Source: Clostridium disporicum
GTDB taxonomy: Bacteria; Bacillota; Clostridia; Clostridiales; Clostridiaceae
Length of the DNA stretch: 64,000 nt
Assembly (NCBI RefSeq): GCF_001405015.1
Contig: NZ_CYZX01000014.1
Location: 1-64,000, forward strand
Direction of reading: 5' to 3'
The notes under the pieces are model-generated. The model saw only the letters and a program-made list of their open reading frames with translations, searched no databases and was not told the DNA's origin. The position numbers and the translations under genes are program-made. Shown here in pieces: positions 17,190 through 25,222 of this stretch. Position 1 is the stretch's first letter, and every line of letters starts with the position of its first letter.

Positions 17190-18497
17190 ATGTTATTTAA
17201 AGATTTAAATATAATTGAGCCAATATTAAGGTCAATAGAAGAGGCTGGGTATGAAAAACCAACAGCAATACAAGAAAAATCAATACCAGCTATATTAAAA
17301 GGAAGAGATATATTAGGCTGTGCACAAACAGGAACGGGAAAGACAGCAGCTTTTGCTATACCAATATTACAAAGTATAATTGAAGAGAAAAAAACTAATA
17401 ATGATAGGAATTTAAAGGCCTTAATAGTAGCTCCAACAAGGGAGTTAGCAATACAGATAGGTGAAAATGTTACTACTTATTCAAAGTATTTAGATATTAA
17501 GAGTACAGTTATATTTGGTGGAGTAAATCAAAGTTCACAAGTTAGAAAAATAAAATCTGGAATAGATGTTTTAATAGCAACACCAGGAAGACTTATAGAT
17601 CTATCAAATCAAAGACATGTTGACTTGAAAAATGTTAAGTATTTTGTACTTGATGAAGCAGATCGTATGTTAGATATGGGAATGATTCATGATGTAAAGA
17701 AAATAATATCGAGGTTACCTAAAGAACGACAAAACTTATTATTTTCAGCTACTATGCCAAAGGAAGTAATGAAGCTAGTAAATTCTATTTTAAAAAATCC
17801 AATTAAAGTAGAAGTTCAGCCTGCATCATCAACAGTGGATATTATTTCGCAAGGTGCATATATGGTATCAAAGAAAAATAAGAAATCATTGCTTGTACAT
17901 TTGTTAAAAGATGAAAGTATAAAATCAGTTATAGTATTTTCAAGAACAAAGCATGGTGCAAACAAAATAGCAAAGGACCTTAATCATGTAGGAATTGAAG
18001 CAGCAGCTATTCATGGTAATAAATCTCAAAATCAAAGACAATTAGCTTTAAATAATTTTAAAGAAGGTAGTTTAAGAGTTTTAGTTGCTACAGATATAGC
18101 AGCTAGAGGTATAGATGTAGATGAATTATCACATGTTATAAATTATGATTTACCAGATGTCCCAGAGACATATGTACATAGAATAGGCCGTACAGGAAGA
18201 GCTGGGAGAGATGGAGTTGCAATTACTTTATGCGATTCAGAAGAACTAGAAATATTTAGAAGAATTGAAAAAGTTATAGGAAAATCAATACCAGTACTCG
18301 AAGAAGAAAAGTTTGAAATAATTAATATAGTACCACCTGTCATAAAACAAGGTACTGATAAACATAAGAGTAATAATAGTAGAAAATCAAGAAGGTATCA
18401 AGGAAAAGGCAAGGAACAAAAAAATAGAAACGAAAAAATGAGTAATGGAAGTAGAGATAGAAAATATAGTACAAATAATAAACTAAATAAAAAGTAA
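17190..18497 (+). CDS. DEAD-box ATP-dependent RNA helicase
   Basis: A 435-residue RhlE/CshA-type helicase. All core motifs are visible: Q-motif (YEKPTAIQEKSIP), motif I AQTGTGKTAA, Ia PTRELA, II DEAD, III SAT, IV VIVFSRTK, V ATDIAARGID and VI HRIGRTGRAG. The tail after about residue 375 is Lys/Arg/Asn-rich and probably unfolded, typical of RNA-binding extensions. It likely acts in ribosome assembly or mRNA turnover, often cold-induced in this family. Its leader contains a strong terminator-like hairpin. Confidence 0.93.
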   Translation: MLFKDLNIIEPILRSIEEAGYEKPTAIQEKSIPAILKGRDILGCAQTGTGKTAAFAIPILQSIIEEKKTNNDRNLKALIVAPTRELAIQIGENVTTYSKYLDIKSTVIFGGVNQSSQVRKIKSGIDVLIATPGRLIDLSNQRHVDLKNVKYFVLDEADRMLDMGMIHDVKKIISRLPKERQNLLFSATMPKEVMKLVNSILKNPIKVEVQPASSTVDIISQGAYMVSKKNKKSLLVHLLKDESIKSVIVFSRTKHGANKIAKDLNHVGIEAAAIHGNKSQNQRQLALNNFKEGSLRVLVATDIAARGIDVDELSHVINYDLPDVPETYVHRIGRTGRAGRDGVAITLCDSEELEIFRRIEKVIGKSIPVLEEEKFEIINIVPPVIKQGTDKHKSNNSRKSRRYQGKGKEQKNRNEKMSNGSRDRKYSTNNKLNKK

Positions 18498-18500
18498 TAA

Positions 18501-18531
18501 AAAATAGTCGTAATTATTTGCGGCTATTTTT
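18501..18531 (+). terminator. Terminator of the helicase gene
   Basis: AAAATAGTCG (18501-18510) pairs with CGGCTATTTT (18521-18530, one G-U), with the loop TAATTATTTG, ending in a short T-run directly after the stop codon. Confidence 0.75.
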
Positions 18532-18573
18532 ATTAAAATAAAATATATAAAAATTGTTGCATTTTATATGTAG

Positions 18574-18625
18574 AAATTAAAGAAGGTGTATATTTAGAAT
18601 GCTAAATATACACCTTCTTTAATTT
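18574..18625. repeat. Perfect 24-bp inverted repeat with 4-nt loop
   Basis: Bases 18574-18597 are exactly complementary to 18602-18625 around the loop AATG (arm core AAGAAGGTGTATATTTAG). The rest of this 329-bp intergenic region (18498-18826) shows only the helicase terminator and A/T-rich sequence. The hairpin is not followed by a T-run in either direction, so it is not a standard terminator. It may be a backup terminator, a palindromic mobile remnant or a structured RNA. Confidence 0.7.
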
Positions 18626-18826
18626 AAGTGTAGGGATCTCTATAAGATCACCTATGAGGCACACAATTGAGTAATGCAATTTATATTACATTAGAGTGGT
18701 TTATGGTCATTTATAATTTTTGACACAAAAATGTAATTCTAATCATAAAAAGTATAATTTATAAAAAATGATGATAATTAGTACATTATAACTATCATCA
18801 TTTAATAAATGCATGAGTATGAATAA

Positions 18827-19678
18827 TTAATTTGTTGTTTTTATAAAGAATGCTATACCACAAGCGCCAGGACCAGCATGTACACCAACTGTACTACCTA
18901 TTGCACTTATTGGACAATTTTTAAGATTATATGTCTTATCAATAAAAGTGGCGAATTGATTTAAATTAGATGATGAGCCAGTATATCCAAGAGTATAAGG
19001 TCTAGTTTCATCTATTCCACCAGCTTCTTCTATTAAAGCTTTTATTTTTGAGTATGAATTATTAGTTCCTCTAGCTTTAGCAGCCATAGATACTGCACCG
19101 TCTTGAACCTTCACTATAGGTTTAAGATTTAATAGAGTACCTGCTAAAGCTGCAGCACTTGAAAGTCTTCCACCTTTTTTTAAGTATTCTAAAGTATCTA
19201 CTGCAGCGAAAATACGAATATTTTGTTTTTCTCTTTCTAAGATTTCAAAAGTTTCTTCAATTGATTTACCATCATTTCTAAGTGAAATAGCATAATCAAC
19301 TAGAACTTTTAAACCTAAAGTTACAGTTTGACTATCTACTATATAAATTTTTTCATATTCACAAATATTTTTCGCTATAGTTGCACTTTGATATGTGCCG
19401 CTTAAGGAGCTAGATAATGTGATTACAAGTACGGCTTCATCATTGTTTTTCGCTTTTTCAAATATTTTAAAGAAATCCTCAGGGGAAGGTTGGCTTGTCT
19501 GAGGTAAAACTTTTGCAGATTCTAATTTATTATAAAATTCCTCAGTACTTATATTAATTCCATCGTGGTATTCACCATCTTCAAAAAGAATACGAAGTGG
19601 AACTACTTGTATATTTTTTTCTCTTGCATCTACTTGTGTTATATCGGATGTAGAATCCGTAACTATATTAAAGTTCAT
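18827..19678 (-). CDS. DegV/FakB-family fatty-acid-binding protein (copy 1)
   Basis: A 283-residue DegV fold. FNIVTDSTSDI starts the first domain; TSQPSPEDF and ITLSSSLSGTYQSA form the fatty-acid carboxylate-binding region; LKKGGRLSSAAAL and GVHAGPGACGIAFF follow. Members bind a fatty acid and present it to the kinase FakA; no fakA is in the window. The ATG at 19678 follows TTGGAGG at good spacing; the longer frame to 19708 has no signal. Two TTTGAT-N-ATCAAA type palindromes lie upstream, suggesting control by a FabT/FabR-like MarR regulator. Confidence 0.88.
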   Translation of the reverse strand: MNFNIVTDSTSDITQVDAREKNIQVVPLRILFEDGEYHDGINISTEEFYNKLESAKVLPQTSQPSPEDFFKIFEKAKNNDEAVLVITLSSSLSGTYQSATIAKNICEYEKIYIVDSQTVTLGLKVLVDYAISLRNDGKSIEETFEILEREKQNIRIFAAVDTLEYLKKGGRLSSAAALAGTLLNLKPIVKVQDGAVSMAAKARGTNNSYSKIKALIEEAGGIDETRPYTLGYTGSSSNLNQFATFIDKTYNLKNCPISAIGSTVGVHAGPGACGIAFFIKTTN

Positions 19679-19696
19679 AATAAACCTCCAAATTAC

Positions 19697-19709
19697 TTTG
19701 ATTATCAAA
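19697..19709. promoter_or_regulatory. FabT/FabR-like operator, perfect palindrome
   Basis: TTTGATTATCAAA is an exact palindrome 19 bp upstream of the degV start codon. It matches the core of the FabT/FabR (MarR family) operator of fatty-acid synthesis genes as known from streptococci. It overlaps the expected 5' leader or promoter. Confidence 0.6.
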
Positions 19710-19750
19710 TTAATATCATTTTAATTTAAAAATAAAATGATGTCAAGTAT

Positions 19751-19763
19751 TTTGGATATCAAA
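19751..19763. promoter_or_regulatory. Second, imperfect FabT/FabR-like site
   Basis: TTTGGATATCAAA matches the first site at 11 of 13 positions and lies 54 bp further upstream of degV. A pair of sites strengthens the case for a dedicated operator. Confidence 0.45.
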
Positions 19764-19912
19764 CTAAAATACTAATATTTTTGTTAGTTAAGTAATAGAA
19801 ATAATAAATTTTAAGTTAAGTTATTACTAATAATATAGATATAAATTAGTAGTAATTTATTAAGGGAAAATATGTTATTAGAGAGATAACAAATTTATAA
19901 GGAGGAGAAAGT

Positions 19913-19954
19913 ATGAAAAAGTTAGATGGGAAAGTAGTTATTATTTATTTTTAA
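19913..19954 (+). pseudogene. Stub of a short-chain dehydrogenase gene
   Basis: A perfect AAGGAGGAG site precedes ATG 19913 and the 13-residue frame MKKLDGKVVIIYF. The first 11 residues match the usual start of SDR-family dehydrogenases (LDGKVVIITG), but the frame then stops and no further SDR sequence follows. It is probably the 5' remnant of a deleted gene. The rest of 19709-20034 holds the degV operators and the promoter of the next gene. Confidence 0.4.
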
Positions 19955-20034
19955 AAGTTTCATTAATATTTAATAAAATATAATTATTAAAAGTGATATA
20001 ATTATATTTAAAATTATTAATTGGAGAAATTTAT

Positions 20035-20883
20035 ATGAGTTTTTTGACATTGGGAATTACAGCATTATCTGCATATGGTTTTTGTTATTATCAAAATAAT
20101 AAAATACAAATAACAAGATTTAATATAGATTCAAGTAGTAATGATAATATAAAAGTTTTACAGCTTTCTGATTTGCATAGTAAGGAATTCGGAAAAGATA
20201 ATAAGATATTGAAGGATATAATATTTAATGAAAAACCAGATATAGTAGTCGCTACTGGTGATTTAATAGATTCTAACATGAAAAGAATTGATAAAATAAT
20301 TAGTTTCTTAGCTGAAGTAAATAATAATATTCCGGTATTCTATATTCCTGGAAATAATGAAATGAGATGTAAGAGAATTAATGAAATATTACATAAGTTA
20401 AGAGCTAATAATGTTGTAGTATTAGATAATGAAATAAAAACGATAAAGATAAAATCCACTATTATTAATATCTTAGGGTTAGTAGAAAATAGGATAGATA
20501 GTGGAGAATTATTTTATGAAAAAGTTAAGAGTAAATATGAGGGACAAAAATCAGAGCTCTTACTAAAGAAGTTAGAAAATATGAATGGGTTAAAATTTGT
20601 ATTATCCCATTATCCAGAAAATTATGATGCAAATGAAGATACTTTATATAGTAGACACAACTTTGATATTATGTTTTCAGGTCATGCACATGGTGGTCAA
20701 TTTATACTACCTTTTGTAGGAGGATTATTTGCTCCAGGGCAAGGAATACTACCAAAATATTACTCAGGGATGTATGGGGAAAGTAATAAATTAATTGTAA
20801 GTAGGGGATTAGGGAATAGTGGTTTTCCATTAAGATTATTTAATAGACCTAATATAGTTGTTGTAGATATCCTAAGAAAATAA
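20035..20883 (+). CDS. Membrane-tethered metallophosphoesterase (YkuE/YaeI-like)
   Basis: A 282-residue protein with one N-terminal hydrophobic segment (about 3-19, uncleaved anchor). The calcineurin-like motifs are LQLSDLHSKEFG (DxH), VATGDLID (GD), YIPGNNE (GNxE), LSHYPE and FSGHAHGGQ (GHxH). The order and the anchor match the YkuE/YaeI group, which has been linked to lipid or cell-envelope phosphate hydrolysis. The catalytic face could be cytoplasmic or external; positive residues after the anchor are few. GGAGA precedes the ATG. It is a single gene ending in a terminator that overlaps its stop codon. Confidence 0.86.
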   Translation: MSFLTLGITALSAYGFCYYQNNKIQITRFNIDSSSNDNIKVLQLSDLHSKEFGKDNKILKDIIFNEKPDIVVATGDLIDSNMKRIDKIISFLAEVNNNIPVFYIPGNNEMRCKRINEILHKLRANNVVVLDNEIKTIKIKSTIINILGLVENRIDSGELFYEKVKSKYEGQKSELLLKKLENMNGLKFVLSHYPENYDANEDTLYSRHNFDIMFSGHAHGGQFILPFVGGLFAPGQGILPKYYSGMYGESNKLIVSRGLGNSGFPLRLFNRPNIVVVDILRK

Positions 20884-20909
20884 TATTTGATTATTTTCTT
20901 AGGATTTTT
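20871..20909 (+). terminator. Terminator overlapping the phosphoesterase stop codon
   Basis: A 13-bp stem CCTAAGAAAATAA (20871-20883) pairs with 20891-20903 across a 7-nt loop, followed by ATTTTTATT. The 5' arm includes the last codons and the stop. Confidence 0.82.
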
Positions 20910-21036
20910 ATTATAAATATTATTTATTTTTCATAATGATAATAGATAGGCATAAGTATTATAAGATATGCGTAGATTTACTTAAACTGTAAATGATGTT
21001 ATTATTTATTTAGTATTAATTAGATGAGGTGAATAA

Positions 21037-22104
21037 ATGGGAGCTGCTGTTTATAAATGTCCTAATTGTGGTGCACATGTAACATTTGATGCGCAGTCAC
21101 AGAAAGGTAAATGTGATTATTGCCTAAGCACATTTTCAATTCAAGAGTTAGAAGATTATCTTAAAAAAGAAGATGATAGAAGTGATGAATATAGTGAAGA
21201 ACAGATATCAGATGAATTACGTGATGAAATAAATAATAATACAAGAGTATATAAGTGTCCAAGGTGTGGGGCAGAAGTGGTTGCGGATAAATCCACAGCA
21301 GCAACATTTTGCTATTACTGTCATGGACCAGTTATATTAACAGATAAATTATCAGGAGATTTCAAGCCTTCAAAAGTTATTCCCTTTAAGATTGATAAGA
21401 GAAAAGCAGAAGAAATTTTATTGAACTGGTCAAAGAAAAAATGGTTTATACCTAAGGAGTTTACATCAGCAAAGCAGCTTGAAAAAATAACTGGTATATA
21501 TATACCATACTGGCTTTTTGACTGTGATGTAGATGGAAGCATGATGGCCATAGGTAAAAAAATAATGACTTGGAGACAGGGAGATTATGAATATACAAAG
21601 ACTGATACTTACGAAGTATATAGAGAAGCTAAATTAAAATTTGATAATGTTCCTCATAACGCATCTTCAAAGGCAGATGATAAAGTTATGACAGCTATTG
21701 AACCTTTTGATTATAATGAGATAAAGGATTTTTCTATGGCATATCTTCCAGGATTTTTAGCAGATAAATATGATAGAACTAAGGAGGATGTATTACCTAG
21801 TATAAAGAGTACTATTAATAATTCTGTAAATAATATTTTAAGAAATTCTATTAATGGATATAGCATAGTAAGTGAAAGAAATTTTAATAGTAAGTACAGC
21901 AATGCTAAATTTAAATACGCATTATTTCCTGTATGGATGTTAACTTATCAATTTAATAATAAAAATTATATATTTGCAATTAATGGACAAAGCGGAGAAG
22001 TATATGGAGCTCTCCCAGTATCTAAAGGGCGTATAGGTATATTATTTACTATATTATTTGTGATTTCATTTATAGTAGCACTTATAGGAGGTATGCTTAT
22101 ATGA
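21037..22104 (+). CDS. Double zinc-ribbon membrane-associated protein (YdjG-like)
   Basis: A 355-residue protein. Two treble CxxC zinc ribbons lie at the N-terminus: YKCPNCGAHV..GKCDYCLS (about 7-32) and YKCPRCGAEV..TFCYYCHG (about 72-98). A beta-rich domain follows (WLFDCDVDGS, ALFPVWMLTYQFNNK), then one C-terminal membrane helix (about 330-352). This matches the Bacillus YdjG type, found beside a TPM-domain protein, as here: the next gene overlaps it by 4 bp (ATGA). The pair is thought to sit at the membrane in envelope maintenance; the usual PspA and SPFH neighbours are absent. Confidence 0.75.
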   Translation: MGAAVYKCPNCGAHVTFDAQSQKGKCDYCLSTFSIQELEDYLKKEDDRSDEYSEEQISDELRDEINNNTRVYKCPRCGAEVVADKSTAATFCYYCHGPVILTDKLSGDFKPSKVIPFKIDKRKAEEILLNWSKKKWFIPKEFTSAKQLEKITGIYIPYWLFDCDVDGSMMAIGKKIMTWRQGDYEYTKTDTYEVYREAKLKFDNVPHNASSKADDKVMTAIEPFDYNEIKDFSMAYLPGFLADKYDRTKEDVLPSIKSTINNSVNNILRNSINGYSIVSERNFNSKYSNAKFKYALFPVWMLTYQFNNKNYIFAINGQSGEVYGALPVSKGRIGILFTILFVISFIVALIGGMLI

Positions 22105-22925
22105 AAAAGATAATAAGTAGAGTTTTAGTAATTGCATTCATGATGATTTTATGTATTTCATTAAGTAGTAATATAAGTGCTGACCTTAAGAGAGTAGTAG
22201 ATAACGCAACTTTATTTTCTGATGAAGAAATAAATAGCTTAGAAAGTTCTATTAATAAAATATCACATAAATATAATATGGATATAGTTATAGTAACAAC
22301 TAATGATAATCAAGGTAAAAGCTCTAAGGAGTATGCAGATGATTTTTTTGACTATGAAGGCTACGGACTTGGTGATAAGAATAGTGGTATACTTATGCTT
22401 ATTAATATGGATGACCGTGAAGCATATATTTCTACGTCAGGAAATGGTGAGAGATATTTTACAGATAGCAGAGTAGATAGTATTTTAGATGATGTATATT
22501 CATATTTAAGTGACGGTAATTACTCTAAAGGTGCAGAAATATTTTTAAAGGATACAAGCTATTACTTAGAAAAAGGGATACCATCGAATCAATATACGGT
22601 TGATGAAAATGGTGATATTGTACTATCTACTGAAGCAAAAATAAAAAGAGTTTTTATTGCATTATTAATAGCGTTAGTAATAAGTTCAGTTATATGTGGA
22701 ATTGTAGTTATGCAGTATAAAAAGCCAGCAGCATTACCTGAAGAAAATTACCTAGATAGAAATTCAATTAATTTTACTAGAAGAAGTGATAGATTTATAA
22801 CGACAAATACTACTAGAAGAAAAATTCCTAAGAATAATGGTAACTCAGGCGGTAGTGGAGGAAGAACAACAACTCATACATCAAGTAGTGGAAATTCTCA
22901 TGGTGGTGGAGGAAGGAAATTCTAA
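22101..22925 (+). CDS. Secreted/membrane TPM-domain protein (YdjH/YgcG-like)
   Basis: A 274-residue protein with an N-terminal signal or anchor segment (about 5-26), a TPM domain (about 30-160, with VVDNATLFSDEEINSLESSI, IVIVTTNDN and YGLGDKNSGILMLINMDDREAYIST), one membrane helix (about 187-206), and a low-complexity tail rich in Gly, Ser, Arg and Thr ending in GGGGRKF. TPM domains occur in photosystem-repair and envelope proteins. Translational coupling to the zinc-ribbon gene implies a shared complex. The Gly-rich tail is typical of the YgcG group. Confidence 0.8.
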   Translation: MKKIISRVLVIAFMMILCISLSSNISADLKRVVDNATLFSDEEINSLESSINKISHKYNMDIVIVTTNDNQGKSSKEYADDFFDYEGYGLGDKNSGILMLINMDDREAYISTSGNGERYFTDSRVDSILDDVYSYLSDGNYSKGAEIFLKDTSYYLEKGIPSNQYTVDENGDIVLSTEAKIKRVFIALLIALVISSVICGIVVMQYKKPAALPEENYLDRNSINFTRRSDRFITTNTTRRKIPKNNGNSGGSGGRTTTHTSSSGNSHGGGGRKF

Positions 22926-22957
22926 ATAATTAAGAATTGTGAATTATTAATTATGGG

Positions 22958-23007
22958 GATGTCTCTAAAATGATTTTAAAAATAATTTTAGAGACATCTC
23001 ATTTTTT
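22958..23007 (+). terminator. Terminator of the zinc-ribbon/TPM operon
   Basis: A 14-bp stem GATGTCTCTAAAAT (22958-22971) pairs with 22985-22998, followed by a T-rich tail (TCATTTTTT). Confidence 0.83.
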
Positions 23008-23162
23008 CTTTTTAGGATAAAACAAGTAAAAATTTTAAAAATATTTTTTTAATATTGTATTAATTAATAAAAATAAATATTTATATTAATAGAAAATAGG
23101 TATATATTACTTGTTGTATTGGAAAAAATTATATATGATATGTTAAATTTAAGGAGAAAAAT

Positions 23163-24038
23163 ATGATTAAGTTAATTGTTGATAGTATTTGCGATTTGCC
23201 AGAAGAAATGTATGATAAATATGACATAGATATATTACCACTTAGAGTAATGATTAATGATAAAGAGTATTTAGATAGAGTAACTATAACGATAGACCAG
23301 GTTTATGAAGAAATGAGAAATGGTATTTTACCTAAAACATCTCAAGTATCGCCGGCAGCAATTTATGAAACATTTGATAGACATTGTGAGGAAGGTAATG
23401 ATTTTATATATTTAGCGTTTTCATCTGTTTTATCTGGAACTTGTGATTTAGCAAAAAATATTTCAAAAGAATTTAAGGAAAGATATCCAGAAAGAAAAAT
23501 AGAAGTTATAGATACAAAGGCTGGGGCCATAGGCATAGGAGTAATAGCTATGCAGGTAATAAAGCTTATTGAAAATAAAGAAAGCTTTGAGAATATTATC
23601 AACTATATTTATGAAATGACTAATCATATCGAGCATGTATTTATATTAGAAGATTTAAATTGGCTTATGAAAGGCGGTAGGATTAATAAGGTTCAGGCTG
23701 CTCTAGGGACAATGCTTGATTTAAAACCTATGTTAGATGTAAACAATGGTTATCTGGAAGTTATTAAAAAGGTTAGAGGGAAGAAAAAATCTATAAATAC
23801 TCTTTTAGATATAGTTGAAGAAAGAATAAATGGGTTTACTGACCAGGTTATTGGAATAGGGCATGCTGATGATGAAGAAGCTGCAGAAGCGGTTGTTAAA
23901 GCTATAAAAGAAAGATTTGGAGAAGATACTAAATGTGTAATTACTAAAATAGGTTGTGTATTAGGAACTCACTTGGGAATAGGTGGAGTAGGAGTGATTT
24001 TCTTTAACAAAAAATTTGACTTTTATAATCAATGGTAA
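23163..24038 (+). CDS. DegV/FakB-family fatty-acid-binding protein (copy 2)
   Basis: A 291-residue DegV fold: IVDSICDLPEEM at the start, KTSQVSPAAIYETF, LAFSSVLSGTCDLA, LEDLNWLMKGGRINKVQAALG and GTHLGIGGVGVIFF. It is a distant paralogue of the DegV at 18.8 kb and likely binds a different fatty acid. No FabT-like palindrome was found upstream, unlike copy 1. The start follows AAGGAGA with normal spacing, and it is monocistronic with its own terminator. Confidence 0.87.
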   Translation: MIKLIVDSICDLPEEMYDKYDIDILPLRVMINDKEYLDRVTITIDQVYEEMRNGILPKTSQVSPAAIYETFDRHCEEGNDFIYLAFSSVLSGTCDLAKNISKEFKERYPERKIEVIDTKAGAIGIGVIAMQVIKLIENKESFENIINYIYEMTNHIEHVFILEDLNWLMKGGRINKVQAALGTMLDLKPMLDVNNGYLEVIKKVRGKKKSINTLLDIVEERINGFTDQVIGIGHADDEEAAEAVVKAIKERFGEDTKCVITKIGCVLGTHLGIGGVGVIFFNKKFDFYNQW

Positions 24039-24050
24039 AAAATTATAAAC

Positions 24051-24092
24051 AAAAACAGTATTAGCTTATTAAATAGTTAATACTGTTTTTAT
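24051..24092 (+). terminator. Terminator of degV copy 2
   Basis: A perfect 13-bp stem: AAAAACAGTATTA (24051-24063) pairs with 24078-24090, including the terminal T-run. Confidence 0.83.
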
Positions 24093-24130
24093 TTATAAAT
24101 TTATTTGCTACAAAATGAGATGTGATAAAT

Positions 24131-24156
24131 ACAGGAAATTAATGGAACATAATTTA
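24131..24156 (+). promoter_or_regulatory. Possible mother-cell sporulation promoter (weak)
   Basis: AC (24131-24132), 15 nt, then CATAATTTA (24148-24156) resembles a sigma-K promoter (AC, about 16-17 nt, CATANNNTA), and partly a sigma-E -10. It lies about 50 bp before the cse60-like gene. In DNA this A/T-rich such a match can arise by chance. Confidence 0.25.
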
Positions 24157-24208
24157 TAGTTAGGAATAATATGTAGTATAAAAAATTTGGCTAAAGGAAT
24201 CTAAAATA

Positions 24209-24436
24209 GTGAAAGTAAAAATATTTAATGGGAAAAATTTTAGAGAATTAGAAGATAGAATAAATAATTTTATTAAAGATAAGCGTGTTATTAGTATAAA
24301 TTCTGAAACGACTTTTTGTGAGACGCGTGGATTAATATGGAGTGTGTTAATAGTTATTATTCTATATGAAGAAATTGATCATTGTGGATATTTAGATGCT
24401 AAATCATTAATTAATTTTGAAAAATATAAACTATAG
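24209..24436 (+). CDS. Small protein resembling sporulation protein Cse60
   Basis: A 75-residue protein from GTG 24209, 10 nt after AAAGGA. MKVKIFNGKNFRELEDRINNFI and then RVISINSE, followed by a hydrophobic strand ending in IILY, follow the Cse60 pattern (a MKVKVF start, an amphipathic helix, then two strands). Cse60 is a sigma-E-dependent sporulation protein of unknown function in Bacillus. The match is from memory of the family pattern and is tentative. It lies 21 nt upstream of rfbF, so it may be the first gene of the glycan operon and give it sporulation timing. Confidence 0.45.
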   Translation: MKVKIFNGKNFRELEDRINNFIKDKRVISINSETTFCETRGLIWSVLIVIILYEEIDHCGYLDAKSLINFEKYKL

Positions 24437-24457
24437 TAAAAAAGGGAGTGACTAAAG

Positions 24458-25222
24458 ATGAAAGTTGTTATACTTGCAGGTGGAAAGGGAATTAGAATGA
24501 GTCAATTAACAGTGGATACCCCTAAACCTCTATGTGAGGTTGGGGGTATGCCAATATTGTGGCATATAATGAAAATGTATCAGTATTATAAATTTAATGA
24601 TTTCATTTTGTTATTAGGATATAAAGGGGAAAAAATAAAGGAATATTTTATGGATTACTACTGGAAAACTAATAGTTTTAAGTTAGATATGAATAGTGGA
24701 GATATAAAAGTGTATTCAGATCCTGAAGACTTTAAGATAACTTTCGTTGATACAGGTATTGATACAATGACTGGAGGAAGAATAAAAAGAGCTAAAGAAT
24801 ATATTGGAAACGAAACATTCATGTTAACTTATGGAGATGGCTTAGCTGATATAGATATAGAGGAATTATTAAAATTTCATAAGAAGCAAGGAAGGATAGC
24901 AACTGTAACTGGAATATATAAAAAGAGTCAATATGGCATTTTAACAGTAGGAGATGGAGTAGCTAAATCATTTGAGGAAAAGAAAAATACAGAAGAAATA
25001 ATAAATGGTGGATTTTTTGTATTCGAACCAGAAATATTTAATTATTTAGAAAATGATTCAACATGTGTTTTAGAGCAAAGTCCATTGAAAAAGTTAGTTG
25101 CAGATAATCAGTTAGCAGTTTATATGCATAATGGTTTTTGGACTGCAATGGACACTTTAAGTGATATTAATAATGTAAATATAATGTGGAATGAGGGAAG
25201 GAGATTGTGGAAAATATGGTAG
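24458..25222 (+). CDS. rfbF: Glucose-1-phosphate cytidylyltransferase
   Basis: A 254-residue nucleotidyltransferase making CDP-glucose from CTP and glucose-1-phosphate. The N-terminal VILAGGKGIRMSQLTVDTPK is the nucleotide-binding signature of the RfbF group. VDTGIDTMTGGRIKRAKEYI, LTYGDGLADI (metal-binding Asp) and INGGFFVFEPE are also characteristic. The length equals the family norm of about 255. The AAGGGAG site is well spaced. It overlaps rfbG by 16 bp, so the two steps are coupled. Confidence 0.9.
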   Translation: MKVVILAGGKGIRMSQLTVDTPKPLCEVGGMPILWHIMKMYQYYKFNDFILLLGYKGEKIKEYFMDYYWKTNSFKLDMNSGDIKVYSDPEDFKITFVDTGIDTMTGGRIKRAKEYIGNETFMLTYGDGLADIDIEELLKFHKKQGRIATVTGIYKKSQYGILTVGDGVAKSFEEKKNTEEIINGGFFVFEPEIFNYLENDSTCVLEQSPLKKLVADNQLAVYMHNGFWTAMDTLSDINNVNIMWNEGRRLWKIW

